Positions 49,171 through 58,713 of a stretch of 64,000 nucleotides of DNA are shown one piece after another. The stretch comes from Brevundimonas sp. NIBR10. Lineage in GTDB: Bacteria > Pseudomonadota > Alphaproteobacteria > Caulobacterales > Caulobacteraceae. Both the position numbers and the translations under genes were made by a program. Each line of letters begins with the position of its first letter. Within the stretch, counting starts at the first letter, position 1. The notes under the pieces are model-generated. The model ran no database searches, had not been told where the DNA came from, and saw nothing but the letters and a program-made list of their open reading frames with translations. The stretch is from assembly GCF_027912515.1 (NCBI RefSeq), contig NZ_CP115464.1, forward strand, positions 2,604,001-2,668,000, given 5' to 3'.

Positions 49171-50093
49171 CAGGAGGGGGGCAGCAGGAAGGTCAGGGGA
49201 GCGTCGAGCCGGCTGTTCCAGCTCTTCTCGTTATGCTCGGCACCGGGGAAGACGAGGGTGCGGAACCGCTCGGGGCCCCAGCCGGCGGCGCGGACGACGG
49301 TATCGATCCGGCTCTGGAAGAAGGCGTAGAACTGATCGAGTGTCTCGTCGCCGCGATCGAAATACAGGCGGTGGGTCGCAGGGTCCGGCAGGCCGGCGGC
49401 GATGACGCGGGACCAGGCGTCGACGACCGTCTCGCGCCACCGCTCCAGGGCGTCGCCCTCCAGCCGCTCAAGCCGCAGCGGCCAGTGGGTGGACAGGCAG
49501 CCGGCCGAGCCGAACACCTGCGGATGCTTCATCATCGCATAGAGCGAGATCAGCCCGCCCATGCTGGATCCGGCGATCAAGGTGTCGTCGCGGCCGGGCA
49601 GGGTGCGATAGGTCGCGTCGATCTTCGGCTTCAGCTCCTCGAGGAAGCGCAGATAGCCGTCGGACAGGGGCGCGCCGCCGTACAGGGTCAGCAGGCTGTC
49701 GCGGACCTCGACGGGCAGGGCGGCGATCAGGTCGGCGGGGACGTATTCCCGCAGGCGAAGCGGTGTGTTCCAGACCCCGACCACGATGGGCAGGCGGACC
49801 TGACCTGTCTGCGCCAGCCGGGCCAGATGCTCGTCCACGCCCCATTCGCCGAAGGCGGCCTTCGAAGCATCGAACAGGTTTTGGCCGTCGTGCATGTAGA
49901 GGACCGGATACCGGGCCTGCGACGCGTCATAGCCGGGCGGGAGCCAGACGGTGACGTTGCGGGTCGCCGCATGGGCAGAGGCCATGTCGGGGTGTTCGAC
50001 CAGACGACCGGCAGTCGGGATGTCGGCCCGCGCCGCGCCCGCGAAGGGCAGGGCGGCGAGGAGGCTGAGGATCAAGCGGCGATCAGGCGACAT
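49170..50093 (-). CDS. Exported alpha/beta-hydrolase (esterase D/CE1-like)
   Basis: A 307-residue protein with a signal peptide ending near ARA-D (residue 23; RR at positions 5-6). The fold carries VTVWLPPGYDASQARYPVLY, YMHDGQNLFD, and the nucleophile elbow GSSMGG, with Asp and His expected later (GAEHNEKSW). It resembles enterochelin-esterase/CE1 proteins found in polysaccharide loci, where they act on acyl groups on sugars. The actual substrate here is unknown. ATG 50093 overlaps the upstream stop. Confidence 0.8.
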   Translation of the reverse strand: MSPDRRLILSLLAALPFAGAARADIPTAGRLVEHPDMASAHAATRNVTVWLPPGYDASQARYPVLYMHDGQNLFDASKAAFGEWGVDEHLARLAQTGQVRLPIVVGVWNTPLRLREYVPADLIAALPVEVRDSLLTLYGGAPLSDGYLRFLEELKPKIDATYRTLPGRDDTLIAGSSMGGLISLYAMMKHPQVFGSAGCLSTHWPLRLERLEGDALERWRETVVDAWSRVIAAGLPDPATHRLYFDRGDETLDQFYAFFQSRIDTVVRAAGWGPERFRTLVFPGAEHNEKSWNSRLDAPLTFLLPPS

Positions 50094-51613
50094 CAGGCGC
50101 GCACCACTTCCTTGACGCGCAGTGCGGCGAGCGCAGCGATGAAGAAGCTGACGCCGCCGATCACAAGGGCCCAGATGGCCTGGCCGTCGAACACACTCTT
50201 GAGGATCAGGCCCAGCAGGGTGGCGGCGATAAGCTGGGGCACGACGATGAAGATGTTGAAGATGCCCATGTAGACGCCCATTTTTCTGGACGGCACCGCC
50301 CCAGACAGGATGGCGTAGGGCATGGACACGATCGAGGCCCAGGCGAAGCCGACCCCGATCATCGGCAGCCACAGCAGGGCCGGATCGCGGATCAGGAAGA
50401 TGCCGATCAGGCCGAACCCGCCCAGCCCAAGATTCAGCGCATGGGTCTCGCGGCGGCCGATCCGCTTGGCCAGAACCGGGATCATGAAGGCCGCCAGCGC
50501 CGCGACGCCGTTATAGACCCCCATCAGGACGCCGACCCAGTCCGCCCCCTCGCCATAGCCGGTCGAGGTCGGCGACGCTGCGCCATAGTGGACGGCGGTG
50601 ACGGCGGGCGTGGTGTAGATCCACATGGCAAACAGGGCGAACCAGCTGAAGAACTGGACGATGGCCAGATCGCGCATGGTGGCGGGCATGCGGAAGATGT
50701 CGTCGACGATCTCGGACAGGCCGTTCGAGGCCCGGGCCCGGTGCATCAGCCCGACTGCGATCTGGAGCAGGCCGAAGACGGCCAGGCCGCCGAACAGGAC
50801 GTAGAGCTCCTTCTCGATCCCGGAAACGGCGACGCCGGCGAAACCGATCGCGCCGACCGCCAGCCAGATCAGGCCGCCGATCAGATAGGCGCGGATCGAG
50901 CGGGCCGGGGCCTCGGCGTCGGCCTGCGACGTGGTCGTGGCGGCGCGGTCGAAGGCGGCGAGTTGCTCGGGGCTGTATTCGCGGGTGGTGAACACGGTCC
51001 ACAGGACGGCGGCCAGAAGGCACCCGGCACCGACGTAGAAGGCGATGCGGACGCTGTCGGGGACCACGCCCTCGGGCGCGACCGAAGCCACGTCGAACAC
51101 GTTCGACAGCACCCACGGCAGAACCGATGCGAAGACGGCCCCCGCGCCGATGAAGACGCTCTGCATCGCATAGCCGGAGGTGCGCTGGTCCTCGTTCAGA
51201 TTGTCGCCGACGAAGGCGCGGAACGGCTCCATCGTGATGTTGATCGCGGCGTCCATGACCCAGAGCATCAGGGCGGCGAACCATAGGCTCGGCGAGTTCG
51301 GCATGGCGATCAGGGCGATCGTCGTCAGGATCGCCCCGAACAGGAAATAGGGCCTGCGCCGCCCCAGCCGTCCCCAGGTCTTGTCGCTGAGATGACCGAT
51401 CAGCGGCTGGACCAGCAGGCCCGTCATCGGCGCGGCGATCCACAGGATGGCCAGGCTGTCGACCTCGGCGCCCAGGGTCTGGAAGATGCGGCTCGTGTTG
51501 ACGTTCTGAAGGCCGAATCCGATCTGGATGCCGAAGAAGCCCACGCACATGTTCACGATGGCGGCGGGGGACAGCCGGGGGCGGTCGGACAGGATGGACG
51601 CCTGGAGAGTCAT
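50093..51613 (-). CDS. Maltose/oligosaccharide MFS transporter (SLC45/GPH-like)
   Basis: A 506-residue inner-membrane transporter with about twelve spans. Family marks: FFGIQIGFGLQNVNTSRIFQ near the start, PLIGHLSDKTWGRLGRRRPY, the SLC45-type RRRP loop, FRAFVGDNLNEDQRTSGYA and SMPYAILSGAVPSRKMGVY. The Caulobacter crescentus maltose locus has a similar inner-membrane transporter, so maltose or short maltodextrin is the probable cargo. Its stop and start overlap the genes on either side, in one leftward operon GH97-transporter-esterase-GH15. Confidence 0.88.
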   Translation of the reverse strand: MTLQASILSDRPRLSPAAIVNMCVGFFGIQIGFGLQNVNTSRIFQTLGAEVDSLAILWIAAPMTGLLVQPLIGHLSDKTWGRLGRRRPYFLFGAILTTIALIAMPNSPSLWFAALMLWVMDAAINITMEPFRAFVGDNLNEDQRTSGYAMQSVFIGAGAVFASVLPWVLSNVFDVASVAPEGVVPDSVRIAFYVGAGCLLAAVLWTVFTTREYSPEQLAAFDRAATTTSQADAEAPARSIRAYLIGGLIWLAVGAIGFAGVAVSGIEKELYVLFGGLAVFGLLQIAVGLMHRARASNGLSEIVDDIFRMPATMRDLAIVQFFSWFALFAMWIYTTPAVTAVHYGAASPTSTGYGEGADWVGVLMGVYNGVAALAAFMIPVLAKRIGRRETHALNLGLGGFGLIGIFLIRDPALLWLPMIGVGFAWASIVSMPYAILSGAVPSRKMGVYMGIFNIFIVVPQLIAATLLGLILKSVFDGQAIWALVIGGVSFFIAALAALRVKEVVRA

Positions 51614-53682
51614 GCGCGGCGGCCTCGTCCCAATGGCACGAAGCGGATCGCCTGACCGCCGCCGGGGGCAAGGGCCAGGGTCAGGACGTCGGCCGAGGTG
51701 ACCTCGCGCTGTTCGATGACGATGGATTCGCGCTTGGTCTTATAGTCGGCGTCCGGCCCGTCGCGATAGATTTCCGCGCGGTAGCGGCGGCCGTCGTCGA
51801 GGAAGTCGAGCGGGGCGTTCAGGACGCGCGGATGCTCGTCGGTGACCGCGCCCAGGGCCCAGATGTCGGAGGCCCGGTCCTTCCTCGCGATGGTGACATA
51901 GTCACCGACCTCGCCGTTCAGGACGCGGGTCTCGGCCCAGTCGACGGGCACGTCCTTGATGAACTGGAACGGGCCGGGATTGGCCTCGTAGTTGACCAGC
52001 AGGTCGGCCGCCATCTGGATCGGGCTGTAGATGACGACATAGAGCGCCAGCTGCTTGGCCCAGGTGGTCTGGACCCCGCCGGGACTGCGCGTCTCCATGC
52101 CGAAGATGCCGGGCGTATAGTCCATCGGCCCGGCCAGCAGGCGGGTGAAGACCAGGTTCGCCTCATGCTCGGGCGTATTGCCGGGCTGGCCCCAGGCGCT
52201 GAACTCCATGCCCCGCGCGCCCTCGCGAGAGATCATGTTGGGATAGGTACGACGCAGGCCCGTGTCCTTGAAGGGCTCGTGGGCGTTGACGGCGACCTTG
52301 TGCCGGGCGGCGGCCTCTGCGACTCGTAGATGGTGCTGGGACATGGCCTGGCTTTCGTTCCAGGCCATGACGGGCGTGCCGTCCGGTCCTGCGACACGGG
52401 CTCCGCCGGCGTCGGCGACGTAGCCGGTCTTCACAGAATGCATCCCCAGCCGCTCGTACAGGGCGAAACCGGCGTCCATCTGCTGTTCGTAGTGGAAGGC
52501 GTTGCCACCGGTCTCGTGGTGACCGATCAGTTCGACCCCCCTGGCCCGGCCGTGGGCGGTGACCGCCTCGATGTCGAAATCGGGGTAGGTCTGCGTGAAG
52601 CTGAAGTCCGAGCCGTTGCCGAACCAGTTGCCGTCCCAGCCGACGTTCCAGCCCTCGACGAGCACGCCACCGAAGCCGTGCTCGGCCGCGAAGTCGATGT
52701 GCTTGATCGCGTTTTCGGTGGTCGCCCCGTGCTTGGGACCGGCGTTCCAGCTCTTGAGCTCCAGGTGCATTTCCCACCAGACGCCGACGTATTTCATCGG
52801 CTTGAACCACGAGACATCCCCCAATTTGTTGGGCTCGTTCAGGTTCAGGATCAGGCTGGACTCGACCAGGCCTGCGGCCGTGTCCGAAACCTGCAAGGTA
52901 CGCCAGGGCGTGTTGAACGGCGCCTCGCGCACCACCGCCGCGTTGGTCAGGCCGGGGGTCAGGGCGGCACGGAACTTCGTGCCCTCCGAGCGACGCAGAT
53001 TCATGCCTGCATAGTCGACGCAGGCCGCTTCGTGGATCGAGACGTGCAGGCCGGAGGTGCCCTTGACCGTCATCGGGGTCTGGGCGCTGCCGACCGCGTC
53101 GATGGACGAGCGGTTGTAGAGATATTCCTCGCGGTTCCATTCCCAGGCCGGGATCCACCAGGCCGTGCCGTTTTCCGTCAGGTTGAACTCGGTCAGCTCC
53201 GAACCGATGCGGACGGTCTTCAACCCCGGCTGTTCCGGGAACTCGTAGCGGAAGCCCAGGCCGTCGTCGTACAGGCGGAAGACCACGTCCACGCGGCGTC
53301 CCAGCACCCCGGTCTCGGCGAAGGCGACGCGCCATTCGGTGTAGTGATTGCGGATGAACCGGCGCTCGCCCCAGGGCTGCTCCCAGGTGTCGTCGAAGGT
53401 CATCGGCTGGGAGACCGTCATGGCCATGCCGCGCTCCAGCGCCACCGCATCGGTCAGCAGGAAGCCCAACCGCGAGTCCTCGACCACCGGCCGGCCCTGG
53501 CGGCTGACGGCGTACATCGGGCGGCCATCATTGTCGGTGAAGGCCTGGACGGTCAGGACGCCGCCGGGGGACGATGCGCTGGCCCGGGTCGCCGGGGTCT
53601 GGGCACGCACGGGGCCTGAGATCAGGGCCGATGTGCCCGCGGCGGCGGCCGAGAGGGCCAGAAATTGACGACGTTTCATCAT
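51610..53682 (-). CDS. Glycoside hydrolase family 97 alpha-glucosidase
   Basis: Cleaves alpha-glucosidic bonds in maltodextrins; GH97 includes SusB-like enzymes. The 690-residue protein begins with KRRQFLALSAAAAG, a twin-arginine-type signal, so it is likely exported folded. The N-terminal beta-sandwich (to about residue 300) holds RYEFPEQPGLKTVRIG. The barrel has YVGVWWEMHL, GFGGVLVEGWNVGWDGNW and the diagnostic TYPNMISREGARGMEF. Start ATG 53682 is set by GGAAG eight bases upstream. First gene of the leftward operon, divergent from the LacI regulator. Confidence 0.92.
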   Translation of the reverse strand: MMKRRQFLALSAAAAGTSALISGPVRAQTPATRASASSPGGVLTVQAFTDNDGRPMYAVSRQGRPVVEDSRLGFLLTDAVALERGMAMTVSQPMTFDDTWEQPWGERRFIRNHYTEWRVAFAETGVLGRRVDVVFRLYDDGLGFRYEFPEQPGLKTVRIGSELTEFNLTENGTAWWIPAWEWNREEYLYNRSSIDAVGSAQTPMTVKGTSGLHVSIHEAACVDYAGMNLRRSEGTKFRAALTPGLTNAAVVREAPFNTPWRTLQVSDTAAGLVESSLILNLNEPNKLGDVSWFKPMKYVGVWWEMHLELKSWNAGPKHGATTENAIKHIDFAAEHGFGGVLVEGWNVGWDGNWFGNGSDFSFTQTYPDFDIEAVTAHGRARGVELIGHHETGGNAFHYEQQMDAGFALYERLGMHSVKTGYVADAGGARVAGPDGTPVMAWNESQAMSQHHLRVAEAAARHKVAVNAHEPFKDTGLRRTYPNMISREGARGMEFSAWGQPGNTPEHEANLVFTRLLAGPMDYTPGIFGMETRSPGGVQTTWAKQLALYVVIYSPIQMAADLLVNYEANPGPFQFIKDVPVDWAETRVLNGEVGDYVTIARKDRASDIWALGAVTDEHPRVLNAPLDFLDDGRRYRAEIYRDGPDADYKTKRESIVIEQREVTSADVLTLALAPGGGQAIRFVPLGRGRRA

Positions 53683-53736
53683 GGCGACGCTTCCTTGATT
53701 ACAGGGTCTTGCCAAGCGAGGCCGAGGCGTCGCATG

Positions 53737-53770
53737 AGTAAGCAAGATTTGCAGAAAAATTTGCAGACAC
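53737..53770. promoter_or_regulatory. Candidate LacI operator between GH97 and lacI-type genes
   Basis: AGCAAGATTTGCAG (53741-53754) has GCAA/TTGC arms, and ATTTGCAGA occurs twice within 20 bases. These are degenerate versions of the palindrome TTTGCA-N6-TGCAAA seen at 58476. The site lies in the 109-base divergent gap, where autoregulation and control of the GH97 operon are expected. Weak on its own. Confidence 0.4.
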
Positions 53771-53791
53771 CGCTGTCGGAGCCCGCGATCC

Positions 53792-54805
53792 TTGAGCCGC
53801 AAGACGACCCGTCTGGAAGACCTGGCCCGGCTGGCCGGGGTGTCGATCGCCACGGCGTCGCGCGCCCTGAACGACAGTCCCGCCGTCAACGACCGCACCA
53901 AACAGGCGATCTGGAAGCTGGCGCGCGAGCATGACTACCCGTTCCGTCGCTACATGCCGGCCGGTCCGATCGGAGCCCAGGGCACGATCGCACTGGTGAC
54001 GCCGCGACCTCAGGGTCGGGAAGGGCGGTTGAGCGATCCCTTCTTCCTGGAACTGCTGGCGGGGGTCGGAGAGGCGGCGCGCGAGCGAGGCTGCGACCTG
54101 GTCATGAGCCACGTCTCGCCGGCCAATCTGGACGATCTGTCGGTTGCCATGACCACCAGTCGCGCCGACGGGGTGATCTTTCTGGGCCAGAGCACCTTGC
54201 ACGGTGCTTTCAACCGGATGGCCGAGACCGAGAGCCGGTTCGTGGTCTGGGGCGCCGAACTGCCGGACCAGAACTATTGCTCTGTCGGGTCCGACAATAT
54301 CAACGGCGGTCGGCGCGCGACGTCTCATCTGGCCCGACTGGGCCGCAAGCGCATCGTCTTCCTGGGCGACCTCGATCCGCCCGAGGCCATGCAGCGGCAA
54401 CGCGGCTATGCGGAGGCGCTGGAAAACGCGGGGCTGGCGCTCGATCCCGACCTGGTCGTTCCCGCCCATTTCGAGGTCGAGTCGGCCGAGGCCTCGGTCG
54501 ATTCCATGCTGGCGCGCGGCCTGGATTTCGACGGCATCGTCGCGGCGTCCGACCTGATCGCGCTCGGGGCCGTGCGGTCCCTGCTGCACCACGGCAAGAG
54601 CGTGCCGGGCGATGTGTCCGTGATCGGCTTCGATAATGTCCCCTTCAGCCGCTACAGCCGTCCCGCCCTGTCCACCATTGCTCAGGACACGATGAAGGCC
54701 GGCCGGCTGATGGTGTCCAAGCTGCTGGATTCCACAGGCGATCGCGCCGGCCGGTCCGAACGCATCCCGACGGACCTGATCGTCCGGGAGACGTGCGGGG
54801 GGTAG
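53792..54805 (+). CDS. LacI-family transcriptional regulator of the maltodextrin locus
   Basis: A 337-residue repressor. The N-terminal helix-turn-helix (RLEDLARLAGVSIATASRAL) and hinge helix (residues 45-60) precede a periplasmic-binding-like sugar sensor: VMSHVSPANLDD, RADGVIFLGQST, GVAASDLIALG-type region and VIGFDNVPFSRYSRPALST. Start is TTG 53792, in frame with MSRKTTRLEDL. It is divergent from GH97 and probably controls the whole locus, with a maltodextrin as inducer by analogy with MalI of Caulobacter. Confidence 0.88.
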   Translation: MSRKTTRLEDLARLAGVSIATASRALNDSPAVNDRTKQAIWKLAREHDYPFRRYMPAGPIGAQGTIALVTPRPQGREGRLSDPFFLELLAGVGEAARERGCDLVMSHVSPANLDDLSVAMTTSRADGVIFLGQSTLHGAFNRMAETESRFVVWGAELPDQNYCSVGSDNINGGRRATSHLARLGRKRIVFLGDLDPPEAMQRQRGYAEALENAGLALDPDLVVPAHFEVESAEASVDSMLARGLDFDGIVAASDLIALGAVRSLLHHGKSVPGDVSVIGFDNVPFSRYSRPALSTIAQDTMKAGRLMVSKLLDSTGDRAGRSERIPTDLIVRETCGG

Positions 54806-54808
54806 ATT

Positions 54809-54970
54809 CCTTCTCCCCTTGCGGGAGAAGGTGGCAGGCGGAGCCTGACGGATGAGGGGTGCCACTCGGTGTCGAAAGTTGCGGTGTCTCGCTTCCAACG
54901 GCGGTCGAGCGTCTTCGTACCCCTCATCCGTCTCGCTCCGCGAGCCACCTTCTCCCGCAAGGGGAGAAGG
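54809..54970. repeat. Inverted pair of REP-like hairpin elements after the LacI gene
   Basis: Element 1 (54809-54860) is CCTTCTCCCCTTGCGGGAG then AAGGTGGC, a GGCGGAGCCTGACG block and GATGAGGGGT. Element 2 (54919-54970) is its reverse complement with few changes. Each begins with a self-complementary hairpin. This design is, from memory, abundant across alphaproteobacteria. The pair lies between the convergent LacI and alpha-glucosidase genes and may serve as terminator. Confidence 0.75.
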
Positions 54971-54987
54971 AAGATGTCTGCGAGCCT

Positions 54988-56619
54988 TCACTCGCCCTTC
55001 GCCAACAGCAGGCCGGCGAGCGGGGGCAGGGCACCGGTCGCAACATCTTCGACATTCACCGCCTCGACCACGCGCCAGCCCTCCGGCACTGACCACGCCT
55101 CCGACGAGTGCCCCAGGTTGAAGACGCACAACATGATCTCGTCCCCTTCGCCACGCTCGAAAGCCAGCAGCGGTCCGGCCTGAACCATCCTCATCGTACC
55201 CGTCCGCAGGGCGCCATAGCGGTGCCGCAACCCGATCAGGCGGCGGCTGAAGTGCAGGATCGAGGTCGGATCGGCCTCCTGTGCATCCACGGCCAGCGGA
55301 TAGTGCCGCGGGTCGATCGGCAGCCAGGGCTCGACGGATGAGAAGCCCGCCTGAACGGCGTCGGACCGCCACGGGATCGGGGTGCGGGCACCGTCGCGGC
55401 CGAGGGTCTCGGGCCAGTTGGTGATGGCCTCGGGGTCGACGAGGCGGTCGAACGGCACATGGGCCTGGGGCAGGCCGAGTTCCTCGCCCTGATAGACGAA
55501 GACGTTGCCGCGCAGGGATATCAGCAGCAGCATGGCCATCTCGGCGAAGGCCTTTTCATCGCGGCCTTCGGACCAGCGCGAGATGGCGCGCGGCGCGTCA
55601 TGGTTGGAGAAGGTCCACGATGGCCAGCCCTCGCCATCCACGCCCGGCCACATCGCGGGGCCCTTCTGGACCAGCTCAGCGTCCAGATGATCCGCATACA
55701 GATAAAGAAATCCGTAGGCGGAATGAAGCAGCCGGTCACCCTGGGTGTACTGCTTCATTTCCGCATTGGCGCGGTCGCCGCCGACCTCAGCGACCAGGAA
55801 CCGGTCGCCGGCATAGCTGTCGGCCAGGGCGCGCAGCCGGCCGAGGAAGACCGGGATGCCCGGCTGGGACTGGTTGTGGATCTTGTCCTGGAAGTCGAAA
55901 GGGCGGGTCCGCTTGCCGTTCGAGGTCAGGGGCGGATTGTCGGTCAGTTTCGGGTCGTGAATGGCGAAGTTGATGGCATCCAGCCGGAACCCGTCCACCC
56001 CCCGGTCCAGCCAGAACCGCATCGCGTCGATCAGGGCATCCTGCACCTCGGGATTGGCCACATTGAGCTGCGGCTGCTCCTTCAGGAAATTGTGCATGTA
56101 GTACTGGTGACGGCGCGCGTCCCAGGTCCAGGCGGGCCCGCCGAACACCGACTGCCAGTTCGAGGGCGGGGAGCCGTCCGGCTTGGCGTCGGCCCAGACG
56201 TACCAGTCGGCCTTGGGATTGATCCTGTTCTGGCGGCTTTCCTGGAACCAGGCGTGCAGGTCCGAAGTGTGGGAATAGACCTGGTCGATGATGACCTTGA
56301 GCCCCAGTTCGTGGGCGCGCGCCACCAGGGCGTCGAAATCGGCCAGGGTCCCGAAGATCGGATCGACGTCGGTATAGTCGGCGACGTCATAGCCGAAATC
56401 CTTCATCGGCGAGGTGAAGAAGGGCGACAGCCAGACGCCGTCGACGCCCAGGGATGCGATATGATCCAGATGGGCCGTGATGCCCGGCAGGTCGCCGATC
56501 CCGTCGTCATTGCTGTCGGCGAAGCTGCGCGGATAGACCTGATACAGCACCGCGCCCCGCCACCATTCGGTCGCGGTTGTGGTCGTCGTGTCGGGATGGC
56601 TCAGGGTCTGGACGGTCAC
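54988..56619 (-). CDS. Cytoplasmic alpha-glucosidase (GH13)
   Basis: Hydrolyses maltose and short maltodextrins to glucose. The GTG at 56619 overlaps the amylase stop (GTGA) and gives 543 residues; an ATG at 56640 is the alternative. GH13 residues: YQVYPRSFADSNDDGIGDL (oligo-1,6-glucosidase-type region I), nucleophile Asp in DGFRLDAINFA, acid Glu in LVAEVGG, and FSNHDAPR. No signal peptide. Co-transcribed with the exported amylase upstream. Confidence 0.92.
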   Translation of the reverse strand: MTVQTLSHPDTTTTTATEWWRGAVLYQVYPRSFADSNDDGIGDLPGITAHLDHIASLGVDGVWLSPFFTSPMKDFGYDVADYTDVDPIFGTLADFDALVARAHELGLKVIIDQVYSHTSDLHAWFQESRQNRINPKADWYVWADAKPDGSPPSNWQSVFGGPAWTWDARRHQYYMHNFLKEQPQLNVANPEVQDALIDAMRFWLDRGVDGFRLDAINFAIHDPKLTDNPPLTSNGKRTRPFDFQDKIHNQSQPGIPVFLGRLRALADSYAGDRFLVAEVGGDRANAEMKQYTQGDRLLHSAYGFLYLYADHLDAELVQKGPAMWPGVDGEGWPSWTFSNHDAPRAISRWSEGRDEKAFAEMAMLLLISLRGNVFVYQGEELGLPQAHVPFDRLVDPEAITNWPETLGRDGARTPIPWRSDAVQAGFSSVEPWLPIDPRHYPLAVDAQEADPTSILHFSRRLIGLRHRYGALRTGTMRMVQAGPLLAFERGEGDEIMLCVFNLGHSSEAWSVPEGWRVVEAVNVEDVATGALPPLAGLLLAKGE

Positions 56620-58430
56620 GCAGGGTCTTTCGATACGCAAATCATGTAGTCGAGGGCGGGAACGGTAACCCGGATCGATCCGGGTGCCGATGCGGTCGCG
56701 GGGCAGGACCCGCGCAGGCTGCTCCAGTCCTGTGACGCCGTCGCGACCTCGATATTGACGGTGATCGGCGTGGTCGCCGAGTTGTAGATGATCAGGGTCT
56801 CACCGGGCTCGCCGTCGATGACGCGTGACACGGCGAACAGGCCGGGCGTCTCGCTCGTCGCGCGCACGATCTGGCGACCCCGGCGCAGGGCCGGGGAGGC
56901 GGCGCGGATGCGGGCCATCTCGGCGAGACGGCGATACATGGGCGCGGAGGTGGCGAAGGGTTGGCCGGCACCGCCGATCCGGGGGTGGGTCGCATAGTCG
57001 GCGACCTGGCTCGGGAACATGTCCGCCCGCGCGGCGCCGTAGCCACCGATCCCGGCGAAACCCTGCTCGTCGCCGTAATAGATCGTCGGCACGCCGCGGC
57101 CGAACATCATCAGGGCGTGGGCCAGGGTCGTGCGGGCCAGCAGTTCGTCGGCCGAAGCGTCCGGATGGGCCTTGGCGATGAAGCCGCCGATCCGGCCCAT
57201 GTCGTGGTTGCCGAGGAAGGTCGGCAACTGCATCGCCCCCGCCTCGCCCCCGGCATAGAGGGCGTCGGCCATATAGAGTCTGGCCAGGGCGTCGGTCCCC
57301 TTGACCCCGTTGGCGACATCGGTGGCCGTGGTCTGGAAGGCGAAGTCGAGAACGGCCGGATAGCGATCCACCTGGGTGAACCGCGCCAGGATGCCCGGGT
57401 CGTGGTCATAGACCTCGCCGAAGATGTGGAAGTTGGGGATGCCCTTCGCGCGGGCCCGCTCCAGCATGGCGGGGACAAAGGCCTGCCAGAACTCGGAGTT
57501 CACGTGGCGGGCGGTGTCGATGCGGAAACCGTCGATGCCGTAGCGGTCAATCCAGTCGCCGTAGATCTCGATCATCCCCTGAACCACGCGCGGGTTCTCG
57601 GTGTAGAGATCGTCCAGCCCTGCGAAATCGCCGTCCAGCGAGCTCTCGCCCTTGAAGGTCGTGTCGCCACGGTTGTGGTAGTAGATCGGGTCGTTCAGCC
57701 ACGCCGGAACCTTCACCGTCGCCTCGGCCTCGGGCACATAGGGGGTGTAGGCGTAGTCGGGTCGGGTCAGCCGCTCGAAGTTCGTGCCGTCGAAGCCGGC
57801 GTTGATCGCCGCGCCCTCGATCCCGCCTTGCCGTGAGTACGGATAGTCGGCGCGGCTGCGATAGGCACAGTCGTTGGCCGGGCATTCGCGGTAGCGGATC
57901 ACGTCGGCCGTGTGGTTGGCGATGATGTCCATATAGACCTTCATTCCGCGTGCATGGGCGGCATCGACGAAGGCCTTGAACTCCGCGTCGGTGCCGAAGT
58001 GGGGATCGACGGTCGTGAAGTCGGTGATCCAGTAGCCGTGCGCGCCCGAGAACTCGCGGCCGGGTTCGCCCTGGACCGGCTTGTTCCTGAACACCGGTGC
58101 CAGCCAGACGGCGGTGGCGCCCAGGCCCTGGATATAGTCCAGACGCGCGGTCAGTCCGGCCAGATCACCGCCGTGATAGAAGCCCTCGTCGGTCGGGTCG
58201 AAGCCGTGCTGGAGCTTGCCGCCCGCGATCCCCCCGGTGTCGTTGGATCGGTCGCCGTTCTCGAACCGGTCGGGCAGCAGGAAGTAGATCACCTCGTCCT
58301 GCGGCAGGCGCGCGCGGAAGTCGGCCGACGCCTGGGCCGTGCCGCTCGACGGCATGATCATGCAGGCGAGCGCACCCAGCAGGCCGACCGCTGCATTCCT
58401 GTGCCGAGTTCGTGGTGCCGATCGATCCAT
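56616..58430 (-). CDS. Exported alpha-amylase family enzyme (GH13)
   Basis: ATG 58430 gives 604 residues with a signal peptide (RNAAVGLLGALACMIMPSSG, cleavage near AQA). The GH13 core follows: YFLLPDRFENGDRSND, the calcium-site-like IIANHT, DGFRIDTARH (nucleophile Asp), IFGEVYDHD (acid Glu) and FLGNHDMGR. A C-terminal beta domain ends it. It makes maltodextrins outside or in the periplasm for the TonB receptor encoded divergently. A longer frame upstream reads through the operator and is rejected. Confidence 0.92.
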   Translation of the reverse strand: MDRSAPRTRHRNAAVGLLGALACMIMPSSGTAQASADFRARLPQDEVIYFLLPDRFENGDRSNDTGGIAGGKLQHGFDPTDEGFYHGGDLAGLTARLDYIQGLGATAVWLAPVFRNKPVQGEPGREFSGAHGYWITDFTTVDPHFGTDAEFKAFVDAAHARGMKVYMDIIANHTADVIRYRECPANDCAYRSRADYPYSRQGGIEGAAINAGFDGTNFERLTRPDYAYTPYVPEAEATVKVPAWLNDPIYYHNRGDTTFKGESSLDGDFAGLDDLYTENPRVVQGMIEIYGDWIDRYGIDGFRIDTARHVNSEFWQAFVPAMLERARAKGIPNFHIFGEVYDHDPGILARFTQVDRYPAVLDFAFQTTATDVANGVKGTDALARLYMADALYAGGEAGAMQLPTFLGNHDMGRIGGFIAKAHPDASADELLARTTLAHALMMFGRGVPTIYYGDEQGFAGIGGYGAARADMFPSQVADYATHPRIGGAGQPFATSAPMYRRLAEMARIRAASPALRRGRQIVRATSETPGLFAVSRVIDGEPGETLIIYNSATTPITVNIEVATASQDWSSLRGSCPATASAPGSIRVTVPALDYMICVSKDPA

Positions 58431-58475
58431 CCGTCCCTCAAATGCGTGTGGGGGATACATCGTCCACCCAGCGTC

Positions 58476-58665
58476 TTTGCAAGATTTTGCAAAACAGATT
58501 GCCGCTGTCAACCGTTTCCAGAGCGCCCGGATTCGGCACGGATCGCCGTGTTGCGCCGCAATATGGGCGTGGAAAGTGCGTGTTACGCTGCGGCAGAAGC
58601 GTCTTTTTTACACCCCGATCATTACGGGCTTGCAAGAACCGTCATTCTTTGCATATTCTTGCGAA
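58476..58665. promoter_or_regulatory. Paired LacI-type operators between amylase and TonB receptor genes
   Basis: Site 1 (58476-58493) is TTTGCAAGATTTTGCAAA, a perfect inverted repeat with 7-base arms and a 4-base centre, 46 bases upstream of the amylase ATG. Site 2 (58648-58665) is TTTGCATATTCTTGCGAA with the same N6 spacing and one arm mismatch, 49 bases before the receptor ATG. The 283-base gap holds no gene. Confidence 0.65.
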
Positions 58666-58713
58666 GGCTTGATCGGCAGCGTCAGAAACGCGGACAGCCC
58701 CAGGGAGATGACA

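Noticed and set aside
54841..55183. Several overlapping 77-104-codon frames after the LacI gene
   Set aside because: They are translations of the inverted REP-like elements and of the antisense of the alpha-glucosidase end.
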